Of a DNA stretch of 64,000 nucleotides, positions 28,749 to 36,650 are shown in pieces. The DNA lies in NCBI RefSeq assembly GCF_023073915.1, contig NZ_JADPKK010000022.1, positions 1,674,001-1,738,000 on the forward strand, in the 5' to 3' direction. The notes below the pieces were generated by a model, which did no database searches, was not told the DNA's origin, and saw only the letters and a list, made by a program, of their open reading frames with translations. The stretch is from Bradyrhizobium sp. 149. Its GTDB lineage: Bacteria > Pseudomonadota > Alphaproteobacteria > Rhizobiales > Xanthobacteraceae. How positions within the stretch are numbered: the stretch's first letter is position 1; each line of letters opens with the position of its first letter. The position numbers were made by a program, and so were the translations under genes.

Positions 28749-30134
28749 GTGAAATCCAAGGTTATTGGCGCAGTATCACTGGCGGTCGCTGCGGCCGGGC
28801 TGTTCGCAGCCGCTGCACCCGCATTTGCGCAGCAGAAGACGATTACGGTCTGGTGGGGCAAGGGCTTCTACCGCTCCGAAGACGACGCGCTGATCGAGAC
28901 GATCAAGAAGTTCGAAGCCAAGACCGGCATCAAGGTCGAATTGTCGCAGTACGCGATCCAGGACATGATTCCGAAGACGGTCGCCGCGCTCGATGCCGGC
29001 ACCGTGCCGGATGTCGCCTATTCCGATTCCTATGACGTGCAGGCGCAGGGCAAGTGGGCCTATGAGGGCAAGCTCGAGGACCTCACGGACGTCATGGAGC
29101 CGATCAAGGGCCGGTTCGTCCAGAACACGCTGGATGCATCGATCCTCTACAATGACGTCACCAAGAAGAAAGCCTATTACGGCTTCCCGCTGAAGCAGCA
29201 GAGCATGCATGTCGAGATCTGGAACGACATGCTGGAGAAGGCCGGCTTCAAGCTTGCCGACATCCCGACCGACTGGGAAGGCTACTGGACGTTCTGGTGC
29301 GACAAGGTGCAGCCGGGGATCCGTAAAGCCACCAGCCAGCGCATCTATGGCGTCGGCCAGCCGATGGGCGTGGAATCCACCGACGCCTTCCAGTCGTTCT
29401 ACACCTTCATGGACGCCTACCATGTCAAGCTGGTCGACGACGACGGCAAGCTCACGGTCGACGATCCCAAGGTCCGCGAGAACCTGATCAAGGCGCTGAA
29501 GGACTACACCGACACCTACATCAAGGGCTGCACGCCGCCGTCCTCCACGACCTGGAAGGATCCGGACAACAACGTCGCCTTCCACAACAAGACAATCGTG
29601 ATGACTCACAACTTCACGATCTCGATCGCGGCGAAATGGTTCGAGGATTCCCAGAACCAGGCACTCACGCCCGAACAGCGCGAGGCCGGCAAGAAGGCCT
29701 ATGAGCAGGACATCGTCACGGCGTCCTTCCCCAAGGCGCCGGATGGTTCGACCATCCGCTACCGCTCCGACGTCAAGACCGGGCTGGTGTTCACCGCGGC
29801 CAAGAACAAGGCCGAGGCCAAGCAGTTCATCAGCTTCCTGCTCCAGGAAGACAACGTCCGCCCCTATATCGAGGGCGCGCTCGGCCGCTGGTTCCCGGTG
29901 ACGAAGGAAAGCCAGGCCAGCCCGTTCTGGCAGGCCGACAAGCACCGCAAGGCCGTCTATAACCAGTTCATCGGCGGCACCGCCGCGTTCGACTTCACCA
30001 AGAACTGGAAGTTCACGATCCTCAACAACGAGAACGTGTGGGCCAAGGCGATGAACCGGGTGGTGAGCGAGAAGGTTCCGGTCGACAAGGCCGTCGACGA
30101 ACTGATCGCCCGCATCAAGCAGGTCGCGGGTTAA
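28749..30134 (+). CDS. ABC sugar-type substrate-binding protein
   Basis: 461 residues from a GTG at 28749, with GAGGGAG a few bases upstream. Signal peptide KSKVIGAVSLAVAAAGLFAAAAPAFAQ with cleavage after AFA. The mature part begins QKTITVWWGKGFYRSEDDAL and shows family 1 features (FEAKTGIKVELSQYA, AALDAGTVPDVAYSDS, YYGFPLKQQSMHVEIWNDML). First gene of a binding protein-permease-permease operon without an ATPase. The ligand is unknown. Confidence 0.92.
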   Translation: MKSKVIGAVSLAVAAAGLFAAAAPAFAQQKTITVWWGKGFYRSEDDALIETIKKFEAKTGIKVELSQYAIQDMIPKTVAALDAGTVPDVAYSDSYDVQAQGKWAYEGKLEDLTDVMEPIKGRFVQNTLDASILYNDVTKKKAYYGFPLKQQSMHVEIWNDMLEKAGFKLADIPTDWEGYWTFWCDKVQPGIRKATSQRIYGVGQPMGVESTDAFQSFYTFMDAYHVKLVDDDGKLTVDDPKVRENLIKALKDYTDTYIKGCTPPSSTTWKDPDNNVAFHNKTIVMTHNFTISIAAKWFEDSQNQALTPEQREAGKKAYEQDIVTASFPKAPDGSTIRYRSDVKTGLVFTAAKNKAEAKQFISFLLQEDNVRPYIEGALGRWFPVTKESQASPFWQADKHRKAVYNQFIGGTAAFDFTKNWKFTILNNENVWAKAMNRVVSEKVPVDKAVDELIARIKQVAG

Positions 30135-30182
30135 CTCATCATCCCCTCTCCCCGATCTGCGGGGGAAGGTATAAGAACAACA

Positions 30183-30203
30183 CCGGCCGCGTTTCGCGGC
30201 CGG
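30183..30203 (+). promoter_or_regulatory. Intercistronic stem-loop between binding-protein and permease genes
   Basis: A perfect 9-bp stem (CCGGCCGCG / CGCGGCCGG) with a TTT loop begins 49 bp after the stop and ends 25 bp before the permease start. It lacks a U tract, so it more likely protects the binding-protein mRNA and lowers permease output than fully terminates. Confidence 0.6.
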
Positions 30204-30228
30204 CAACTCTTTGAAGAGTCCGAAAAGA

Positions 30229-31101
30229 ATGGCGATTACGCTCTCTGGCGATCAGTCGATCCCCGCACCGCCCTTGTCGTCGCGGCTGACCCCGCCGCAA
30301 ATTTGGGGCATCGCGCTGCTCGCACCCTATTTGCTCGTTTTCCTTGCCTTCGTCGTCTACCCCGTCGGTTACGGGCTATGGCTGGCGCGGGCCCCGTCGA
30401 ATTATGTCGCGCTCTATAACGACCCGATCTTCGCGCGCGCCGCCGTCAACACGCTGATCTTCCTGGTCATCGGCATCAACATCAAGATGCTGATCGCGCT
30501 GTTTTTGTCCGGCTTTTTCGCGCAGCAGCGCACCTGGATCAAATGGCTCTCCGTGGTATTCATCCTGCCGTGGGCTGTGCCGTCGATCCCGACCATCCTG
30601 TCGGTGCGCTTCATGCTCAATCCCGAATGGGGCATGGTCAACCATCTCATCTTCAATTTGACTGGCGACGACGGTCCGAACTGGCTGAACGACCCGACCG
30701 TGGCGCTGACCATGGCAATCGGCGTCCACATCTGGAAGTCGCTGCCGTTCTGGACGCTGATCCTGATGACAGGGCGCCTTGCGATTGCGCACGATCTGTT
30801 CGAGGCCGCCGAGGTCGACGGCGCGAGCTGGTGGCAGAAATTCCGCTACATCACGTGGCCGTCGATGCAGACGCTCTACATCACCTGCACGCTGCTCTCG
30901 ATGATCTGGACGCTCGGCGACTTCAACAGCGTCTATCTGCTCACCGGCGGCGGCCCGGCCGACCTCACTCACGTGTTGTCGACGCTCGGCATCCGCTATC
31001 TCCGGCTCGACCAGCTCTCGCTGGCGATGGCCTCCATCGTCTGCGCGATACCGTTCGTCCTGCCACTGATGTACTTCATGATGAAACGGTTGTCGCGATG
31101 A
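30229..31101 (+). CDS. ABC sugar-type permease, subunit 1
   Basis: 290 residues with six membrane helices. EAA loop FEAAEVDGASWWQKFRYITW and LTGGGPADLTHVLST are typical for MalF/UgpA-like subunits. The ATG at 30229 is preferred to a TTG six codons upstream. Its end overlaps the next permease start (ATGA). The periplasmic P2-like loop is short, and no ATPase gene follows. Confidence 0.92.
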   Translation: MAITLSGDQSIPAPPLSSRLTPPQIWGIALLAPYLLVFLAFVVYPVGYGLWLARAPSNYVALYNDPIFARAAVNTLIFLVIGINIKMLIALFLSGFFAQQRTWIKWLSVVFILPWAVPSIPTILSVRFMLNPEWGMVNHLIFNLTGDDGPNWLNDPTVALTMAIGVHIWKSLPFWTLILMTGRLAIAHDLFEAAEVDGASWWQKFRYITWPSMQTLYITCTLLSMIWTLGDFNSVYLLTGGGPADLTHVLSTLGIRYLRLDQLSLAMASIVCAIPFVLPLMYFMMKRLSR

Positions 31102-31949
31102 AGCTTCCCTCCCTGCGCGAAGTCGCGACCGAATCGCGGTTGCTGCTGATCGGCATTCCCGTCTTCATCTGGACGATGATCCCGATCTATCACATGTTCC
31201 TGTTCGCGATCTCGCCGAAGGAGGACGCGTTCTCGGGCAAGCTGTGGCCGGATCACCCGACGCTGCACAACTTCGAAATCGTGTTCAAGCAGCAGCATTA
31301 TTTCCTGCGCGACTTCTACGTGCAGTTCTGGAATTCGCTGGTGATCGCGGCGTCCGTCGGCGTGCTGACACTGGTGATCGCGACCGCGGCGGCGTTCTCG
31401 ATCTCGCGGCTGCGCGTGCCCGGGGGGCGCATCGTGATGAACCTGGCGCTGTTCACCTACTTCATCCCGGCGGCGTTCCTCGCGGTGCCGATGTACCGCA
31501 CCATGGGCAATTACGGCCTGCTCAACAATCATTGGTCGCTGATCCTGGCGATGGTGACGATCGCCAGCCCTTACGCGATCTGGGTGCTCAAGCAGGCTTC
31601 CGACAAGCTGCCGGTCGAGCTGGACGAGGCCGCCGTGATGGACGGCGCGACGACCCTCCAGATCTTCCGCTTGGTCTATTTGCCGCTGATGATGCCCTCG
31701 TTGGTCGCGATCGGCACCTATGCGGTGCTGCTCGCCTGGAACGAATATCTCTACGCGTTCCTGCTGCTCTCGAACGACCGCGAGATCACCCTCCCCGTCG
31801 CGCTCGGCAACTTCCTCGCCGCCGACGACTCGCCGTGGGAGCTGTTGATGACGACCGGCTTCATCTACGCGCTGCCGCCGGCCGCAATCTACTACGCCTT
31901 CCGCCGCTACATGGTGGGCGGGCTCACGGCGGGCGCGGTGAAGTCCTAG
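31098..31949 (+). CDS. ABC sugar-type permease, subunit 2
   Basis: 283 residues, six membrane helices. The EAA loop reads LPVELDEAAVMDGATTLQIF with the LPLMMPS continuation, and WNEYLYAFLLL is the usual late segment. The ATG at 31098 overlaps the stop of the preceding gene. It completes a heterodimeric channel with the 30229-31101 product. A repeat element follows its stop. Confidence 0.92.
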   Translation: MKLPSLREVATESRLLLIGIPVFIWTMIPIYHMFLFAISPKEDAFSGKLWPDHPTLHNFEIVFKQQHYFLRDFYVQFWNSLVIAASVGVLTLVIATAAAFSISRLRVPGGRIVMNLALFTYFIPAAFLAVPMYRTMGNYGLLNNHWSLILAMVTIASPYAIWVLKQASDKLPVELDEAAVMDGATTLQIFRLVYLPLMMPSLVAIGTYAVLLAWNEYLYAFLLLSNDREITLPVALGNFLAADDSPWELLMTTGFIYALPPAAIYYAFRRYMVGGLTAGAVKS

Positions 31950-31958
31950 CGGCCTCCC

Positions 31959-32073
31959 GTCATTGCGAGCGAAGCGAAGCAATTCAGAATCCTTCCGCTG
32001 AGACAATCCGGATTGCTTTGTCGCATCAGCGCAAAATTGCTTCGCAATTTTGTCGCGAGCTCCTCGCAATGAC
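31959..32073. repeat. Intergenic palindromic repeat, family starting GTCATTGCGAG, copy 2
   Basis: Begins GTCATTGCGAGCGAAGCGAA and ends CTCCTCGCAATGAC, as in the copy at 11045-11128. This copy is longer because it contains an inner hairpin at 32032-32052 (CAAAATTGC-TTC-GCAATTTTG). It lies between convergent genes and may also end transcription. Confidence 0.85.
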
Positions 32074-32081
32074 GCCGAGGC

Positions 32082-32894
32082 TCACAGCGGCGCCGCGCTC
32101 TCGCCCTGCGAGCTCGACAGTTTCGAGGCGAGCGAGGCGATCACGATGACCATCGCGATCAGAGCGATCACCAACGTGCAGATGGCGTTGATCTCGGGCT
32201 TCACACCGAGCCGCACCTCTGAATAGATCCGGATCGGCAGCGTCGCCGATCCGGGGCCGGTGGTGAAGCTCGCGATGACGAGATCGTCGAGCGACAGCGT
32301 GAAGGCGAGCATCCAGCCCGCGACGATCGACGGCGCGATCAGCGGCAGCGTCACGGCCACAAATGCGCGCAGCGGGTCGCAGCCGAGGTCCATCGCGGCC
32401 TCTTCCAATGAGCGGTCAAGTGAGCTGAGGCGGGACTGCACGACGACGGCGACGAAGCACATCGTCAGCGTGGTGTGTGCGATCGTCACCGTCCAGAAGC
32501 CACGCTCGGCGTTCAGCGCCACGAACAGCAACAGCAGCGACAATCCGGCGATCACTTCCGGCATCACCAGCGGCGCATAGAGCATGCCGGAGAACAGCGT
32601 CCGGCCGCGAAAGCGTTCGCCGCGCGACAGCGCCACCGCGGCAAGCGTGCCGAGCAGGGTCGCAATCGTCGCCGAGGAGACCGCGACCCGCAGGCTCATC
32701 CAGGCCGCCTCGATCATGGCGCGGTCGTTGAAGAGCTCGTGATACCAGCGCAGCGACCAGCCGCCCCACACCGTCACCAGCCGGGAGGCGTTGAAGGAAT
32801 AGATGACGAGGATGAGGATCGGCAAATAGAGAAACGCGAGCCCCAGCGCGAGCGAGGCAATGTTGAAGCGGGACAGGCGGGAGATCTTGCGCAT
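32082..32894 (-). CDS. potI: Polyamine-type ABC permease (PotI-like)
   Basis: 270 residues, six membrane helices. The EAA loop reads LEEAAMDLGCDPLRAFVAVTLP, and FTLSLDDLVIASFTTGPGS is the characteristic PotC/PotI segment. It forms the channel with the PotH-like subunit encoded 4 bp upstream. Gene symbol follows the putrescine system by similarity of arrangement; spermidine or another cationic solute is possible. Confidence 0.85.
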   Translation of the reverse strand: MRKISRLSRFNIASLALGLAFLYLPILILVIYSFNASRLVTVWGGWSLRWYHELFNDRAMIEAAWMSLRVAVSSATIATLLGTLAAVALSRGERFRGRTLFSGMLYAPLVMPEVIAGLSLLLLFVALNAERGFWTVTIAHTTLTMCFVAVVVQSRLSSLDRSLEEAAMDLGCDPLRAFVAVTLPLIAPSIVAGWMLAFTLSLDDLVIASFTTGPGSATLPIRIYSEVRLGVKPEINAICTLVIALIAMVIVIASLASKLSSSQGESAAPL

Positions 32895-32898
32895 CGTC

Positions 32899-33813
32899 TC
32901 ACCGTCCCTGTTCCAGCTGCCGCTTCTGGAGCCGTTCGTACAGCAGCAGCGGCACCAGCAGCACCATCAGCAGCACGATGGCCGCGGCGGAGGCCACCGG
33001 CCAATCCTTGTTGGTGAAGAATTCGAGCCACAGCGTCTGGCCGATCATCAGCGAATTGGAGCCGGCCAAGAGATCGGGAATGACGAACTCGCCGACGATG
33101 GGGATGAAGCACAGCAGCACGCCGGCGCCGACGCCGGGAAGCGACAGCGGGAAGGTGACCAGCCAGAACACCTGCCAGGGCGGCGCGCCGAGATCGGAGG
33201 CCGCCTCCTCCAGTGCGGGCTCCATTTTCGCGAGCGTGGCGTAGAGCGGCAGGATCATGAACGGCAGGTAGGAATAGACGATGCCGATATACATCGCGCT
33301 GTCGGTGGAGAGCCACACCACCGGCTGGCTGACCAGATGCAGTGCCAGCAGGATCTGGTTGAGCAGGCCGTCATGCTGGAGGATGTTGATCCAGGCATAG
33401 ATGCGGATCAGGAACGAGGTCCAGAACGGCACGATCACCAGCACCATCGCCACCGCCTGCCAGCGCTTCGGCAGCCGCGCCATGCCGTAGGCGATGGGAT
33501 AGCCGATCAGGAGCAGCAGCGCGGTCGCGGTGACGGCGACGGTGAGGCTGCGCACATAGGCGAAGACGTAGATATCGTCGGAGGCGAGCAGACTGAAATT
33601 GTCGATCGAGAGCGCGGCAAAGGCGGGTTTCAGCGCCGCCCAACCCGCCGTCAGGTCGAACACCGGCTCGTAAGGCGGCTGCGCGATCGCCGTCTGCGAC
33701 AGGCTGATCTTCAGCACGAAGCCGAACGGCACCAGGAAGAACAGCACCATCCAGACATAGGGCACTATGGCGGCAAGGCGAGCCGGTCGCGCAAAAATAC
33801 GGCGCGCGCTCAT
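32899..33813 (-). CDS. potH: Polyamine-type ABC permease (PotH-like)
   Basis: 304 residues, six membrane helices. The first helix starts AAIVPYVWMVLFFLVPFGFV. The EAA loop reads LEEAASDLGAPPWQVFWLVTFP and the segment FVIPDLLAGSNSLMIGQTLW is typical of PotB/PotH. Its ATG at 33813 overlaps the stop of the ATPase gene by 4 bp, and the next permease begins after only 4 bp, so the three genes form one operon. Confidence 0.87.
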   Translation of the reverse strand: MSARRIFARPARLAAIVPYVWMVLFFLVPFGFVLKISLSQTAIAQPPYEPVFDLTAGWAALKPAFAALSIDNFSLLASDDIYVFAYVRSLTVAVTATALLLLIGYPIAYGMARLPKRWQAVAMVLVIVPFWTSFLIRIYAWINILQHDGLLNQILLALHLVSQPVVWLSTDSAMYIGIVYSYLPFMILPLYATLAKMEPALEEAASDLGAPPWQVFWLVTFPLSLPGVGAGVLLCFIPIVGEFVIPDLLAGSNSLMIGQTLWLEFFTNKDWPVASAAAIVLLMVLLVPLLLYERLQKRQLEQGR

Positions 33814-34979
33814 GACGGCAGCACCACGCAGTCGTCGGGCGTGAACCAGGCGACGACATGCTGGTCCAGGCTGTAGGAGTCGGCCTCGAGGCGCGCGCTG
33901 TTGGCGACTGCAGCCTGCACCGTGCCGCCGGCGCCGAGCTTCACCTTGTAGGTGGTGGTGCCGCCGAGATAGCAGATGTCGGCGATCACGCCCTCAAGGC
34001 GGTTGATCGCCGCCGCATGGCCGATCTCGCCCACTGGGCCGCGGCGGGACAGCTTGACCTTCTCCGGGCGAATGGCCACCGACAAACGACCCTCGCCGAC
34101 CGGCTCCCGTGGCTCGGCGACCATCAGCGTACCCGCGCCTTGGGTGGCGATCACCAGGTGATGACCGTCGCGCAGCTTGAACTCGCCGTCGAACAGATTG
34201 ACGTCGCCGACGAACTCCGCGATCCAGCGCGAGCGTGGCGCCTCGTAGAGCTCGCGGGGACTCGCGACCTGAGCGAGCTTGCCGTCCCTCATCACGCCGA
34301 TCCGGCTCGCCATCGTCATGGCTTCTTCCTGGTCGTGGGTGACGATGATGAAGGTCATGCCGAGCCGTCGCTGAAGCTCCATCAGCTCGCCCTGGGTGCT
34401 TTCGCGCAGCTTCTTGTCGAGCGCTGCGAGCGGCTCATCAAGCAGAAGGAGCCGCGGGCGTCGCGCCAGTGCGCGCGCCAAGGCCACGCGCTGGCGCTGG
34501 CCGCCCGAGAGCTGGTCGGGCTTGCGTTTCTCGAGTCCGTCGAGCTTTACAAGCGCGACCATCTCCGCCACGCGCGTGGCAATGTCGGTGCGCGCCATGC
34601 CGGCGCGCTTCAGGCCGAAGGCGATGTTGTCGTGCACCGACAAATGCGGAAACAACGCGTAGTTTTGGAACATCATGTTGATCGGCCGCTCATGCGGTAG
34701 CGCCTGGGCGATGTCCTTGCCGCCGAGCAGGATGCGACCCTCATCCGGCGCTTCGAAACCGGCGAGCATGCGCAGCAGCGTGGTCTTGCCGCAGCCGCTC
34801 GGCCCGAGTAGCGCGAAGAACTCGCCGGCCTTGATGTCGAGCGACACGCCATCCACGGCCCGGAACGTCCCGAACGTCTTGGCGATGCCCTCGATGCGCA
34901 GCAGCGGCTCGCCGGCCGCGGACTGCGTCTCTCCGACCGCATCCTTAGCAGCGCCTGTTCTGGGCAACTCGTCAGTCAT
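33810..34979 (-). CDS. potG: Polyamine-type ABC transporter ATP-binding protein
   Basis: 389 residues. Walker A GPSGCGKTT, signature LSGGQRQRVALARAL, Walker B LLLLDEPLAALD and switch His VTHDQEEAMTMASR are intact. A C-terminal TOBE/OB domain (about residues 270-380) with SVAIRPEKVKL is present, as in PotA/PotG. The ATG at 34979 with a nearby AGAGAA is preferred to one six codons upstream. It heads potG-potH-potI, but no binding-protein gene precedes it; the next gene upstream is glpD-like. Confidence 0.88.
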   Translation of the reverse strand: MTDELPRTGAAKDAVGETQSAAGEPLLRIEGIAKTFGTFRAVDGVSLDIKAGEFFALLGPSGCGKTTLLRMLAGFEAPDEGRILLGGKDIAQALPHERPINMMFQNYALFPHLSVHDNIAFGLKRAGMARTDIATRVAEMVALVKLDGLEKRKPDQLSGGQRQRVALARALARRPRLLLLDEPLAALDKKLRESTQGELMELQRRLGMTFIIVTHDQEEAMTMASRIGVMRDGKLAQVASPRELYEAPRSRWIAEFVGDVNLFDGEFKLRDGHHLVIATQGAGTLMVAEPREPVGEGRLSVAIRPEKVKLSRRGPVGEIGHAAAINRLEGVIADICYLGGTTTYKVKLGAGGTVQAAVANSARLEADSYSLDQHVVAWFTPDDCVVLPS

Positions 34980-35054
34980 GGTTCTCTGCCAACCCAATCC
35001 CGCCGCACGCTAGCGGCCGATCGTCCCTAGCTCAACCGATTCGGGGCGGTTCGT

Positions 35055-36515
35055 TCAAATCGCATCCGCCATGAACGCAGCCAGCGCATCACGCTCCTCG
35101 GCTGGCATCGTGAGGCCGAGCTTCGAGCGGCGCCAGAGGATGTCCTCGGGAAACCGCGCCCATTCGTGGGTCATGAGGTAGCGCACCTCGGCGCCGGTCA
35201 GCTCGGGACCGAAGGCGGGGCCGAGATCGTCTGGGGTCTCCGCCTCGCCAAGCACCGCCGACAGCCGCGAGCCATAGGCGGCGACGAGGCGTTGGGCCTG
35301 CGTCTCCCCGAGAAAGCGCCAACGGTCACGCGCAAGATCGACCTCGGTATCGAAACGATCCCAGGCGAAATCGCCGCCCGGTAGCGCCGCGCCTGCGGTC
35401 CAGGGCGGCGACATCGGATAGAACGGCGTCAACTTCGTCACTGCCTGCTCCGCGCGCAGGCGCGAGGTGGTGACGTCACCGCCGAACATCGTGATCAGCG
35501 GCGCCTTGCGCCGCGGCGCGTGGAACAGCGTCGTGCCGTCGCGTCGGCGCGCGGACGCCAGCGTCAGGTTGACGCCGGAGACCGCACGCATCACGTCGGT
35601 CGGCGCGACACGCTCGCGGAAATAGCGACTGGCCGCTTCGCAGAGATAGCTGACGTCGGCCCCCGGCATCGCAACGATCGCGGGATCGCCGGTGAAATCG
35701 TGCGTGACTGTGCCGATCAGCGTGAAGTCGCGCTCGAAAGGGCTTGCAAAGATCAGCCGGCCATCGCTGTTCTGGAAGACGTAGACATGATCGGACTCAA
35801 ACAGCCGCGGGACGATGATCTGGCTCATCTGCATCGCCGCGGTGGCGGGTTGCGGCTGCCGCAGCACGGTCTCCGCGACTATCGACGTCCAGCCGCCAGT
35901 GGCGTTGACCAGTGCCCGAGCCGTGATGGTGCGGCGATAGCCGCGGTCGACCACTGCGAGCCGCCATGTGTCGGTTCGATCGGCACGCACGCACCGTGCT
36001 CCGGTCCTAATCGCGGCGCCGCGCTCTGCCGCATCCAGTGCCGTGAGCACCACCAGGCGGGAATCGTCGACGACGCAGTCGGAATATTCGAAGGCGGTGC
36101 CGAACGGTCGTTTCAGTGCGTTGCCGACGGGATGATGCGTGATGTCGAGGGTTGCCGCTGCAGGCAAGCCGCTCCGGCCGGTGAGGCTGTCGTAGAGGAG
36201 CAGGCCAACGCGCAGCAGCCATGGCGGCCGCTCGTCGGAATGCGCCGGGATCACGAAGCGCATCGGCCGGACCAGATGCGGCGCGATCCGGAGCCAGGTC
36301 CGGCGCTCGGCAAGCGCCCGGCGCACCCGCCGGAAGCCGCGCCGTTCCAGCACCGAGAGATCGCCGTGGATCAGCCGCGGTGTTGCCGAGGACGCTGCGC
36401 CGCCCAGATCGCCCTGCTCCAACAGGATGACCCGCAGGCCGCGCCCGGCCGCATCGCGCGCGAGGCTGACACCGTTCAGGCCGCCGCCGATGATCGCAAG
36501 ATCGTAATCCGCCAT
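35055..36515 (-). CDS. glpD: Glycerol-3-phosphate dehydrogenase (FAD), divergent GlpD-like
   Basis: 486 residues from the ATG at 36515. The protein opens MADYDLAIIGGGLNGVSLAR, the FAD-binding GxGxxG start of GlpD, and has a C-terminal DAO_C-like domain with YLMTHEWARFPEDILWRRSK, the classic late GlpD motif. It would oxidise sn-glycerol-3-phosphate to dihydroxyacetone phosphate at the membrane. The usual SSxLIHGGLRYLE appears as TPRLIHGDLSVLE, so two conserved positions differ. In-frame ATGs at 36548 and 36560 are possible starts. It lies next to two transport operons, but the glp regulator and kinase are absent. The substrate could differ from the canonical one. Confidence 0.82.
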   Translation of the reverse strand: MADYDLAIIGGGLNGVSLARDAAGRGLRVILLEQGDLGGAASSATPRLIHGDLSVLERRGFRRVRRALAERRTWLRIAPHLVRPMRFVIPAHSDERPPWLLRVGLLLYDSLTGRSGLPAAATLDITHHPVGNALKRPFGTAFEYSDCVVDDSRLVVLTALDAAERGAAIRTGARCVRADRTDTWRLAVVDRGYRRTITARALVNATGGWTSIVAETVLRQPQPATAAMQMSQIIVPRLFESDHVYVFQNSDGRLIFASPFERDFTLIGTVTHDFTGDPAIVAMPGADVSYLCEAASRYFRERVAPTDVMRAVSGVNLTLASARRRDGTTLFHAPRRKAPLITMFGGDVTTSRLRAEQAVTKLTPFYPMSPPWTAGAALPGGDFAWDRFDTEVDLARDRWRFLGETQAQRLVAAYGSRLSAVLGEAETPDDLGPAFGPELTGAEVRYLMTHEWARFPEDILWRRSKLGLTMPAEERDALAAFMADAI

Positions 36516-36562
36516 AAAGCCGTCGAATGGGAGCGAAACGCTCGCCATCTCTAGAGCCATTT

Positions 36563-36650
36563 CCGGTCCGATGAAATCGGAACGGGGCTCTAGATTCCAG
36601 TTTGGCGCGTTTTCTTGATGCGACCGCCATTCACTTCGCTCGAAAACGCT
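36563..36650. repeat. Degenerate intergenic repeat between glpD and the EAL gene
   Basis: Contains GCGTTTTCTTGATGCGAC and CACTTCGCTCGAAAACGCTC, whose ends (GCGTTTTC / GAAAACGC) form an inverted repeat. Sequence of this type recurs between genes in related genomes, as I recall. It may serve as a hairpin downstream of the EAL-protein gene. Confidence 0.45.
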
